The notes beneath the pieces are model-generated. The model worked only from the letters and a program-made list of their open reading frames with translations, searched no databases and had not been told where the DNA came from. Position numbers and translations under genes: made by a program. A DNA stretch of 6,597 nucleotides from JBAYVY01 sp041674345 (GTDB lineage: Bacteria > Planctomycetota > Phycisphaerae > Phycisphaerales > Zrk34), in assembly GCA_041674345.1 (NCBI GenBank), contig JBAYVY010000210.1, positions 1-6,597 of the forward strand, in the 5' to 3' direction. Shown here piece by piece: positions 1-5,419 of the stretch. How positions within the stretch are numbered: the first letter of the stretch is position 1; each line of letters begins with the position of its first letter.

Positions 1-6
1 GAACAT
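1..6 (-). CDS. Start of a minus-strand gene, probably lptB (two codons only)
   Basis: The window begins inside a minus-strand gene whose ATG is at 6-4, followed by TTC (Met-Phe). The start is supported by a canonical AAGGAG ribosome binding site at 13-18, six bases upstream. No product can be read from two codons. By gene order (kdsD, kdsC, lptC-like, next gene) the classic Gram-negative cluster would place lptB here, the cytoplasmic ATPase that powers LPS extraction. That identity is inference from synteny only. A strong hairpin covers the ribosome binding site (see 7-67). Confidence 0.5.
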
Positions 7-67
7 GTCGGACTCCTTTCCGATTCGCAGAGGGTGAACTATCCGCGAACATCGGCAGGAGTCCGAT
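7..67 (-). promoter_or_regulatory. Long hairpin sequestering the ribosome binding site
   Basis: Bases 8-17 (TCGGACTCCT) are the exact reverse complement of 57-66. The pairing continues inward: 20-24 pairs with 51-55 and 25-28 with 45-48, broken only by a small internal loop and a two-base bulge. About 19 pairs would enclose a 16-base apical loop. In the minus-strand mRNA the 3' arm contains most of the AAGGAG site and ends one base from the start codon. The structure could limit translation of the next gene or couple it to upstream translation. It is not followed by a U-run on the minus strand, so a terminator reading that way is unlikely. Confidence 0.5.
13..18 (-). promoter_or_regulatory. 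Shine-Dalgarno site of the leftmost gene
   Basis: AAGGAG on the minus strand, six bases before the ATG at 6-4. It is the best ribosome binding site in the window, and most of it lies in the 3' arm of a long inverted repeat, so it may be masked in the mRNA. Confidence 0.6.
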
Positions 68-154
68 CTTTTGATGGAGGGAACCGCGCATAATTCACGC
101 TATAAAATCGGCAAAAGTCGAGCCAAGAAGGGCCATCCCGTGCTTCGGGTGCGG

Positions 155-3148
155 TCAATAGCCGGGCTGGTCGATTTCGAGGCGGTCGAGTTTGAGGTTC
201 CAGAGGATGCGGCGGGCGAGGATGGGTTTGGGCTCGTCGAGTTGGACGATGTTGACGCGGCGTCCGGGCTGGGCTTCGATGACGGCGGTTTGGGCCGCTC
301 CGTCGTAGTGGAGACGATGGGCGGAGATCAGACGCTTATCGTCGCGGATTTGCACACCGCCCTCGGCGAGGATGTGGTCGATGTCGATTTTTTTGTTTTT
401 GCTCGCGGCGAGCGCTTCGATGCCGCCGATGCCTTTCATGTCGGCGGTGAGCCGGTGGGTCTGCATTTGGACGCTCCCGGAAGTTTTTCCGGCGGGCTGA
501 TGGGTCATTTCGACATTTCCGTCCATGACGACTTCGGTGCGGGAGGCGTCCATCGTCATCCAGCGGTTCCAAGTGAACAGCGTCGCGCCGCGTCCGGTCA
601 GATGGACCGCGCCGTCGGGCTGCGGCGATTCGGGGCCGGCGGCGGCGCGATCGCGGTAATCTTCCAGCAACAGCGTACCGGCCCCGTGGACTTTGGCGAT
701 CTCGCGATCGTTGTCGAAACTGATGCGAGGACCGGCCAGACGCAACCGGCTTTCGAGTTGATGACGCGTCGCATCCAGCCAGCGCGATGACAGCAGCACC
801 ACGTCTCCGCCGGCCGCCATGCTTTTGAGCATGGACCGGCCCTTGAGTTCGACGCCTTGTTGTTTGGCCAGGTCGCGGTCCGTCAGTTCCATCACGACGG
901 TCGCGGCGGTGAGTTGGTTGTTTTCTTCGGGGCGGTCGGATTGATCGGCGACAACGTGACCGTTGACTGTCAGCAGGTTGCCGATCTGGTCGAAGGACAT
1001 GCCGTCGGTCCAGGTGACGTGCAGGGTGCGGGAAGAGGGGTTTGCGGTTTGCGGTTTGCGGTTTGCGGTTTCAGCCGCGGCGTCCTCGCCGCGCGTCTTT
1101 TCTTGTTGTTCGTAATCGAACCGGCCTTCGCCGTCGGCGGTGACACGTTCCTTGGCGCGGTTCAGTTTGAGTTTCGCCACGCTCAGCGTCGCGCCCTGTT
1201 GGTCGATGACCACCGGCCGGCCGGTGAGCGTCGCCAGGCCCGTGGCGTTGTCGGCTTCCAGTTGATCGGCGGACACCCGTGTGCCGTCCGGCATCGTCAG
1301 TTTCACGTGATCGGCGGCGACGATCTGCGCCACGTCGATGCGCGGCTTGCCCTTGTTCACCGATGATTTGTCCGTGAACGTCGCGCTCAACGCACCGGCG
1401 GAAACCGTCTGCGTCTTGTCGCTGACCCGCACATCACCGCTGGCCACGAGGACGGTGGGGCGGATGCGGCCGTCGGGCGATTCGTCGGCGTCCAGATGCA
1501 GCGTTTGGGCCGCGATGCGACCTTCGTCCGATTGCGCCACCACATCGCCCGATGCGTCGATCGCGCTGAAGCGACGGTTGCGGCCGGCGCGGTCCGGCTC
1601 GAAATGCACGGCCAACTGTTCGCCCCGCATCGTGAATCGCGGGTCGCTCACTTCCACCTTGCCCGCGAACCGGGCTGTCTTCAGCCCCGACGGTTTTTCC
1701 TTGCTCCGCGTCAACAACAAATCAACATGATCGGCCCAGCGAATGGCGAAGCCCGGCGGCAGGCCCTTCTGATTTTCCTTCTCGGCTTTGGACTTGATGT
1801 GACCGGCCCCGGCGAGTTGACCGGCCTGTTCATCCAGCCGAAGCGTCAGGGCGTCGGCGGTCACCTCGCCCAACGCGGGCGATTCGATGAGCAGCGGAAA
1901 TTGCGCGCTGCCGATCGCGGCGACCTGTTTGTGATATTCGTGATACTGGGCGTTGGCGCAGGTGATGACGTCACCGGCGTCGCTGCGCATCGTCACGGGT
2001 TGGCCAAGCCCCCGGAAGTTTAAGAGCAGATCCTGGTCGGTGCGGAGCTGTGCCGGTCGCTCGGTCACGGGCGTCACGACCATCTTGCCCGACCAGGTCA
2101 TAATGACTTCTTCGGAGGAGGGGCGAGGGGCGAGGGGCGAGGGGTTGGGGATGGCGAGCGCGGCGGCGGCGGGGTCGGTGGAGACCCAAAAGGGGTCCGA
2201 CCCCTTTTCCATCTCCGTGCGGCGGGTTTGCAATCGCGCGATGTTGCTTCGCCGGTTGAACGCGAAATAGCCCAGCATGTCGTCGGCGTCGATCGAACGT
2301 CCCCCGCTGCGCACATGCACCGACCGCTCGAAATGCACCTGGTAATACTGCACCTTCGCATCCGCCGCGGCCGGCGCGGTTTCGGCGGGCTTTTCCGCGG
2401 ACTTCGGGGCGGATGAATCCGCCCCGCCGGTTTTATCTTCCGGGGGCGTTACTTCCGGGGGCGTTACTTCCGGGGGCGGGGTGTATTTCAGGTATTGGCC
2501 CTGTGTGATTTCCATGTAGTCGATGCGTTGCTGCGGTTCGTTGTAAACCAGCGTCAGCCCCGTCCCGCGAAACTCCGCGTTGCGTCCGGTCAGCAGCACA
2601 TCGTCCGTCGAGTCCAGCTTCCCCAGCTGCGCGTTGAACGTCGCGTCCCGCAAATGGATCGTCGCCACGATGTCCGGCGAATCGTCGCTCATGTCCAGCT
2701 TCAAACCCTTGCGCGTTTCGTAAATCCGCACCGTCACGTTGTCCTTCAGCGTACCCTGCTGCGGAATGTTCTGCGGCGCGACCACCGTCCCGGTGTTCGA
2801 TCGCACGTCGATCACCCGGTTGTCCGCCAGGTGGAAACGCGACTGCGGATGCGTCACCAGAAACTCGCCCTCAGCCAGCGGTTCGAGTTTGTCGTAGCGG
2901 AACTCCTCCACCAGCCGCCCGGTCTTCGGGTCGGTGCGTTGAATCCATCCCCCCGCGCCTTCGCCAGGTCGGGGCAGGTGGGTCGCCGTCGCGTCCGGCT
3001 TGACGAACTTGTCCGGCAGATGCGACGGATCCACCGCGATCGGCCGGCGCGTTTCGTCCAATCCCAGCCCCAGCATCCAACTGATCCCCGCGATCAGCAG
3101 AAACACCCCAACCGCCCCCGTCGCCAGAATGGCCAGCTTTCTCAGCAT
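155..3148 (-). CDS. Giant LptC/LptA-like LPS-transport protein (OstA-type repeats)
   Basis: The 997-residue protein has an N-terminal membrane anchor (about residues 5-28, after MLRK) and then a long periplasmic part. Short beta-strand repeats of the LptA/OstA kind are visible, such as VTADALTLRLDE (429-440), RVSADQLEAD (624-633), a GDV element near 571 and ISAHRLHYDG (941-950). E. coli LptC and LptA are each under 200 residues, so this is several modules in one chain. The gene follows kdsC as lptC does, and no separate lptA lies between it and the next gene. Likely role: anchoring at the inner membrane and bridging LPS across the periplasm. Low-complexity linkers at 222-265, 311-347 and 684-706 are made of repeat DNA. 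The start is supported by GGAAGGG (3154-3160), five bases before the ATG. The gene may be cotranscribed with kdsC, although a 157-bp repeat spacer intervenes. The family call is good; the exact division into LptC and LptA parts is uncertain. Confidence 0.75.
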   Translation of the reverse strand: MLRKLAILATGAVGVFLLIAGISWMLGLGLDETRRPIAVDPSHLPDKFVKPDATATHLPRPGEGAGGWIQRTDPKTGRLVEEFRYDKLEPLAEGEFLVTHPQSRFHLADNRVIDVRSNTGTVVAPQNIPQQGTLKDNVTVRIYETRKGLKLDMSDDSPDIVATIHLRDATFNAQLGKLDSTDDVLLTGRNAEFRGTGLTLVYNEPQQRIDYMEITQGQYLKYTPPPEVTPPEVTPPEDKTGGADSSAPKSAEKPAETAPAAADAKVQYYQVHFERSVHVRSGGRSIDADDMLGYFAFNRRSNIARLQTRRTEMEKGSDPFWVSTDPAAAALAIPNPSPLAPRPSSEEVIMTWSGKMVVTPVTERPAQLRTDQDLLLNFRGLGQPVTMRSDAGDVITCANAQYHEYHKQVAAIGSAQFPLLIESPALGEVTADALTLRLDEQAGQLAGAGHIKSKAEKENQKGLPPGFAIRWADHVDLLLTRSKEKPSGLKTARFAGKVEVSDPRFTMRGEQLAVHFEPDRAGRNRRFSAIDASGDVVAQSDEGRIAAQTLHLDADESPDGRIRPTVLVASGDVRVSDKTQTVSAGALSATFTDKSSVNKGKPRIDVAQIVAADHVKLTMPDGTRVSADQLEADNATGLATLTGRPVVIDQQGATLSVAKLKLNRAKERVTADGEGRFDYEQQEKTRGEDAAAETANRKPQTANPSSRTLHVTWTDGMSFDQIGNLLTVNGHVVADQSDRPEENNQLTAATVVMELTDRDLAKQQGVELKGRSMLKSMAAGGDVVLLSSRWLDATRHQLESRLRLAGPRISFDNDREIAKVHGAGTLLLEDYRDRAAAGPESPQPDGAVHLTGRGATLFTWNRWMTMDASRTEVVMDGNVEMTHQPAGKTSGSVQMQTHRLTADMKGIGGIEALAASKNKKIDIDHILAEGGVQIRDDKRLISAHRLHYDGAAQTAVIEAQPGRRVNIVQLDEPKPILARRILWNLKLDRLEIDQPGY
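1040..1071. repeat. Heptamer array (GTTTGCG), 4.6 copies, in the lptC-like ORF
   Basis: Perfect 7-bp tandem repeats read in frame by the minus-strand gene as part of the linker near residues 693-704 (NRKPQTAN). A GC-rich palindrome lies just beyond it at 1076-1093. Three units make exactly seven codons, so a multiple of three units preserves the frame. Confidence 0.9.
1076..1093. repeat. Short palindrome next to the heptamer array
   Basis: CGCGGCG (1076-1082) and CGCCGCG (1087-1093) are inverted repeats separated by TCCT. On the minus strand it encodes the RGEDAA segment around residue 688, inside a poorly structured linker. Confidence 0.7.
2118..2144. repeat. Heptamer array (GAGGGGC), 3.9 copies, in the lptC-like ORF
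   Basis: Perfect 7-bp tandem repeats. In the minus-strand gene they encode a Pro-rich linker, PSPLAPRPS, near residues 336-344. A second repeat, the palindrome at 2188-2208, lies 43 bp away in the same linker. Confidence 0.9.
2188..2208. repeat. In-frame palindrome (AAAAGGGGTC arms)
   Basis: Arms 2188-2197 and 2199-2208 are perfect reverse complements around one central base. The lptC-like gene reads it as EKGSDPF at about residues 314-320. This looks like a small dispersed palindrome accepted in frame. I have an impression that the KGSDPF peptide recurs in unrelated planctomycete proteins, but this needs a search. Confidence 0.85.
2405..2426. repeat. In-frame palindrome (CGGGGCGGAT arms)
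   Basis: Arms 2405-2414 and 2417-2426 are perfect 10-bp reverse complements separated by two bases. On the minus strand the palindrome encodes GGADSSAP in the Pro/Ala-rich linker near residues 242-248. It lies next to the 15-bp tandem repeat at 2437-2478. Confidence 0.8.
2437..2478. repeat. 15-bp tandem repeat, 2.8 copies (PPEVT linker)
   Basis: Units start at 2437, 2452 and 2467 (CTTCCGGGGGCGTTA, the last one partial). In the minus-strand gene each unit encodes the pentapeptide PPEVT, giving a flexible linker at about residues 224-237. The period of 15 is a multiple of three, unlike the 7-bp arrays, so this is probably an ordinary protein-level duplication. Confidence 0.9.
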
Positions 3149-3153
3149 CCAAG

Positions 3154-3160
3154 CCCTTCC
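3154..3160 (-). promoter_or_regulatory. Shine-Dalgarno site of the lptC-like gene
   Basis: GGAAGGG on the minus strand, five bases before the ATG at 3148-3146. It fixes the start immediately ahead of the membrane anchor. Confidence 0.6.
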
Positions 3161-3164
3161 CTAA

Positions 3165-3303
3165 AAGTCGGAAGTCGGAAGTCGGAAGTCGGAAGTAAAA
3201 TCATTCGCGTCATTCTAACGGTTTTCCCGCCGATTCTCCCGGTGCGTTGTCCGGGGGGCTTTAACTTCCCCCTTCCGACTTCCCCCTTCCGACTTCCGAC
3301 TTT
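3165..3303. repeat. Inverted heptamer arrays filling the lptC-kdsC spacer
   Basis: The left arm (3165-3196) is 4.6 copies of AAGTCGG. The right arm (3264-3303) is the complementary series of ACTTCCG and ACTTCCC/CCTTCCG heptamers. The arms can pair around a 67-base interior. Nearly the whole 157-bp spacer between the lptC-like start and the kdsC stop is therefore repeat. I see no promoter in the interior; the ribosome binding site of the lptC-like gene lies just outside the left arm. Confidence 0.85.
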
Positions 3304-3305
3304 CT

Positions 3306-3815
3306 TCACAATCCGTATTGATCCAGCACCGCTTCCCACTTGCCCGTCGCTTTGAGCAGATGTTCCACCGCCTGTCTCACCGCGCCCTGTCCGCCGTTCA
3401 GCGTCGTCACATACTTCGCCACCTCTTTGACTTCCGGGGGAGCGTCGGCCACCGTCATCGGATACCCCACTCGCATCAGCACCGGCAAGTCGGACAGGTC
3501 GTCGCCCATGTACGCCACTTCATCCGCGTCGATCCGCAATCGGGCGCACAAATCCTCGAATCCGATCAGCTTGTCATGTTGCCCCTGCGATACGAAGTCG
3601 ATGCCCAGTTCCCTGGCTCGCCGGGTGGTCGCCTCGCTGTGACGGGCCGACAGAATCGCCACGGTCAGCCCGCTGTGCTGTGCCGCCTTGATGCCCAGCC
3701 CGTCGCGCACGTGGAACCGCTTGGTCTCACGCCCGTCGGCATCGAGGTAAATCGACCCGTCGGTCATCACGCCGTCCACGTCCAGCAGCAATAATTTGAT
3801 ATGCGAAAGGTCCAT
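3306..3815 (-). CDS. kdsC: KdsC, 3-deoxy-D-manno-octulosonate 8-phosphate phosphatase
   Basis: A cytoplasmic HAD-superfamily phosphatase that converts Kdo 8-phosphate to Kdo, the inner-core sugar of LPS. At 169 residues it is the usual cap-less size (E. coli KdsC has 188). All HAD motifs are present: DVDGVMTDG with nucleophile D12 and acid/base D14, S56 in ILSAR (motif II), K82 (motif III), and GDDLSD with D105, D106 and D109 (motif IV, magnesium). The neighbouring kdsD acts earlier in the same pathway. The ATG at 3815 places the first strand (HIKLLLLDVDG) correctly. Oddly, the 15 bases before it are all C, T or G with no purine-rich ribosome binding site, because a heptamer arm occupies the leader. 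The stop lies two bases from the next repeat arm. Confidence 0.93.
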   Translation of the reverse strand: MDLSHIKLLLLDVDGVMTDGSIYLDADGRETKRFHVRDGLGIKAAQHSGLTVAILSARHSEATTRRARELGIDFVSQGQHDKLIGFEDLCARLRIDADEVAYMGDDLSDLPVLMRVGYPMTVADAPPEVKEVAKYVTTLNGGQGAVRQAVEHLLKATGKWEAVLDQYGL

Positions 3816-3816
3816 G

Positions 3817-3847
3817 AGGAGGGCGAGGGGTTAGGGGCTGGGGGCAT
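3817..3847. repeat. Left heptamer arm flanking the four-helix-bundle gene
   Basis: On the minus strand this reads as degenerate heptamers such as CCTAACC and CCTCGCC. It contains the last codons and TAA stop of the four-helix-bundle gene and the whole leader of kdsC. It is the inverted counterpart of the arm at 4221-4247. Confidence 0.65.
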
Positions 3848-4211
3848 TGAGTCGGCTGCGGAGTGTCCGCTGAAGTTTATGCAGCATTCTGCTGATCTCA
3901 TCCGCTTGCGACATCATTGAATCGTAACACGTCTGGTCGATGAATGTCCGCCGCGGCGCCAGTGTCAATTGCGTTTCCGATTCCGCCAGCGAGCCGAGCG
4001 AGATGGAAAGGTGATGCAGGTATTCCCGCGTTCCGTTGCGCGCATGACCCGCCGCGATATTGGAGACAACCGAGGTGGATGATCGAATCAACCGCGAACC
4101 GAGCCGATATTGTTCGCATGAAGGGAAGCGACCGATCACGTCGTACGTCCGGTCGGCGTAATCCAACGCCTTTTGCCACACCGTCAGATCCCGATAGCTG
4201 CGAATCGCCAT
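3831..4211 (-). CDS. Four-helix-bundle protein (23S rRNA intervening-sequence / S23 family)
   Basis: A 126-residue protein. It opens with SYRDLTVWQKALDYADRTYD, the typical start of this family (an aromatic residue, then DL-VW-KA). The second-helix signature follows as LIRSSTSVVSNIAAGHAR (41-58), where most relatives have R-A--SI--NIAEG, then EYLHHLSISLGSLAESETQL (63-82). The family was first found encoded in intervening sequences of Leptospira 23S rRNA. It is related in fold to Avd, the accessory protein of diversity-generating retroelements, and its own function is unknown. I chose the ATG at 4211 because AGGA (4218-4221) lies six bases upstream and the family motif starts there; an in-frame upstream ATG at 4265 would overlap kdsD. 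The gene interrupts the kdsD-kdsC pair and is bracketed by inverted heptamer arms, which suggests insertion as a cassette. The Glu of NIAEG is replaced by Ala53 or Ala54. Confidence 0.88.
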   Translation of the reverse strand: MAIRSYRDLTVWQKALDYADRTYDVIGRFPSCEQYRLGSRLIRSSTSVVSNIAAGHARNGTREYLHHLSISLGSLAESETQLTLAPRRTFIDQTCYDSMMSQADEISRMLHKLQRTLRSRLNAPSP

Positions 4212-4217
4212 GTCTTT

Positions 4218-4221
4218 TCCT
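4218..4221 (-). promoter_or_regulatory. Shine-Dalgarno site of the four-helix-bundle gene
   Basis: AGGA (continuing AGGAAAAG) on the minus strand, six bases before the ATG at 4211. It decides between this start and the upstream ATG at 4265, which lies inside kdsD. Confidence 0.55.
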
Positions 4222-4247
4222 ATTCCCTCGCCCCTCATCCCTCCACC
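4221..4247. repeat. Right heptamer arm flanking the four-helix-bundle gene
   Basis: The plus strand reads as CCTCGCC, CCTCATC and CCTCCAC heptamers. It carries the last codons and the TGA stop of kdsD (4237-4235). It is inverted relative to the arm at 3817-3847, so the two arms bracket the four-helix-bundle gene. Confidence 0.65.
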
Positions 4248-5272
4248 ACTCGCATCCCCACCCAATCCTGCACGTCGATCAATCCGACCGGTTCGCCGGC
4301 GTCGTTGACGATCGGCAACTCGTCCAGCCGTCGCTCGCGCATCAGTTGCACCGCGTCGCGCACCACCGCCGCATCCGTCAGCGTGCGCGGCGAGCGGGTC
4401 ATCACCTTCGACATCGGCTCCGTCAACGCCCCCGCACCGCGCTCCGCCAGCAACCGCCGCAAATCGCCGTCGGTGAAAATGCCCGACAATTTGCCCTTCG
4501 CATCAATCAACAGTATCGCCCCGGCCTGCCGGATCGCCGGCTCACTCGCCGCTTGCGGCTTCGCGAAGCCGCAAGCGGCAGTGAGCACCTCTTGCACCGT
4601 CCGGTCATCACGTATCAGCGGCAGATTCACGCCGACTTTGAACCGCATCATCCGCGTCACCGGCATCAGTTGCCGGCCCAGCGATCCGCCGGGGTGCCGC
4701 TTGCGAAAGTCATCCGCCGTGAAGTCGCGTCGCTCCGCCACCGCCAGCGACAGCGCGTCGCCCAGCGCGAGCATCGCCGTGGTCGATGCGGTGGGCGCCA
4801 GGTTGTGCGGACATGCCTCGGTGACATCGCCGATGCACAGCGCGATGTCGCAGATGCGCGCCAGGTGGCAATCCGCCGGGCCGGTCATGCAGATCGTCGG
4901 CACGCCGTCCTGCCGGACCAACGCGGCCAGCGCCAACACTTCCTCGGTTTCGCCGGTGTAACTCAGCAGCAGCAACAGGTCATCGCCGCGGATGCGACCC
5001 AGGTCGCCGTGCATCGCTTCGGTCGGATGCAGAAAGTGGCTGGGCGTGCCGGTGGACGAAAGCGTGGCGGAAATTTTCTGGCCGATGATGCCGCTCTTGC
5101 CCAGCCCGCTGACCACCACCGCCCCCTTGCAAGCCGCGATTCGGCCCACCGCCCGCGCGAACGATTCGCCCAGATGCGCGATGACGTTCATCACCGCCCG
5201 CGCCTCGGCCTCCAGTACGCCTCGCGCCATCGCCATCGCATCGCTCTTCGTCGTTTGGTTGACGGGATTCAC
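4235..5272 (-). CDS. kdsD: KdsD, arabinose-5-phosphate isomerase (SIS + two CBS domains)
   Basis: Cytoplasmic enzyme converting ribulose 5-phosphate to arabinose 5-phosphate, the first committed step towards Kdo. The SIS domain (about 35-190) contains SGLGKSG, HPTEAMHGDLG, SYTGETEE and SHPGG-like RHPGGSLG. Residues K59, E111, E152 and H193 fall at the same numbers as the catalytically important residues of E. coli KdsD. CBS 1 covers about 208-275 (GIFTDGDLRR) and CBS 2 about 285-340. The length is 345 against 328 in E. coli. Thirteen of the extra residues lie in CBS 1 (about 233-245), exactly where a 47-bp inverted repeat sits in the gene. The GTG at 5272 has no clear ribosome binding site. 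An ATG at 5236 (residue 13), with AAGAG upstream, is an alternative. It is the first gene of the minus-strand operon, behind the promoter at 5304-5332. Confidence 0.94.
   Translation of the reverse strand: MNPVNQTTKSDAMAMARGVLEAEARAVMNVIAHLGESFARAVGRIAACKGAVVVSGLGKSGIIGQKISATLSSTGTPSHFLHPTEAMHGDLGRIRGDDLLLLLSYTGETEEVLALAALVRQDGVPTICMTGPADCHLARICDIALCIGDVTEACPHNLAPTASTTAMLALGDALSLAVAERRDFTADDFRKRHPGGSLGRQLMPVTRMMRFKVGVNLPLIRDDRTVQEVLTAACGFAKPQAASEPAIRQAGAILLIDAKGKLSGIFTDGDLRRLLAERGAGALTEPMSKVMTRSPRTLTDAAVVRDAVQLMRERRLDELPIVNDAGEPVGLIDVQDWVGMRVVEG
4540..4586. repeat. 47-bp palindromic element inserted in frame in kdsD
   Basis: The core 4548-4579 is a perfect 32-bp palindrome (each half GCCGCTTGCGGCTTCG or its complement). 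The outer arms 4540-4546 (GCTCACT) and 4580-4586 are also complementary, with one unpaired base at 4547. In KdsD it encodes the segment around ACGFAKPQAASEP. Removing 13 codons restores the E. coli register between residue 230 and the GIFTDG motif. Confidence 0.9.
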
Positions 5273-5303
5273 TCGGTTACACTCGTGGTAAAGTTAAACC
5301 GCC

Positions 5304-5332
5304 ATTATCAGCGGTATGCCCGTTCGTGACAA
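5304..5332 (-). promoter_or_regulatory. Sigma70-type promoter for the kdsD operon
   Basis: On the minus strand TTGTCA (5332-5327) and GATAAT (5309-5304) are separated by exactly 17 bases. Each matches the consensus hexamer at five of six positions. Transcription would start near 5297, about 25 bases before the GTG start of kdsD and 61 before the alternative ATG. A small inverted repeat, ACCGC/GCGGT (5298-5302 and 5311-5315), flanks the -10 box and could be an operator, although at five base pairs it may be chance. Confidence 0.6.
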
Positions 5333-5338
5333 CCAGTG

Positions 5339-5412
5339 TGCGTCCTGCGGCCTGCGTCTTGCGGGATGCGTCCAGCAAGACGCAATCCGCAAGACGCAGG
5401 CCGCAGGACGCA
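5339..5412. repeat. Heptamer hairpin with 26-bp perfect stem upstream of scpA
   Basis: Arms 5339-5364 and 5387-5412 are perfect reverse complements. The interior continues with 6 bp (5367-5372 with 5379-5384) around the loop CAGCAA. Each arm is itself made of 7-bp units (TGCGTCC, TGCGGCC, TGCGTCT, TGCGGGA). It ends seven bases before the scpA ATG and would form the very end of the scpA mRNA leader. Confidence 0.92.
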
Positions 5413-5419
5413 ATCCCCC

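Noticed and set aside
99..126. Possible minus-strand promoter TTGGCT-16-TATAGC before the leftmost gene
   Set aside because: Only four of six matches in each box, with 16-bp spacing; too weak to list without transcript data.
71..790. Plus-strand open frame of 239 codons
   Set aside because: It is antisense to the lptC-like gene, shows no family motifs and reflects the high GC content.
3165..3303. CRISPR-like array
   Set aside because: Units are 7 bp, directly adjacent and without spacers, and no cas gene is visible.
2495..3355. Plus-strand open frame of 286 codons
   Set aside because: It runs antisense through the lptC-like start, the repeat spacer and the kdsC end. Its composition is Arg/His/Pro/Gln-rich and no motif is recognisable.
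4212..4265. Upstream ATG extending the four-helix-bundle protein by 18 residues
   Set aside because: It overlaps the end of kdsD and encodes a Gly-rich segment from a repeat arm; the ATG at 4211 has a good ribosome binding site and starts the family motif.
5259..5318. Plus-strand promoter for scpA (TTGACG at 5259-5264)
   Set aside because: No -10-like hexamer lies 16-18 bases downstream; other combinations fail on spacing.
3944..5329. Plus-strand open frame of 461 codons
   Set aside because: It is the antisense shadow of the four-helix-bundle gene and kdsD, which both have clear family motifs; the translation is Arg/His/Gln-rich without domains.
5336..5419. Upstream in-frame ATG extending ScpA by 28 residues
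   Set aside because: The extension is encoded entirely by the repeat hairpin, and ScpA proteins begin directly with the HDYRVELDQYHGPLD-type sequence.
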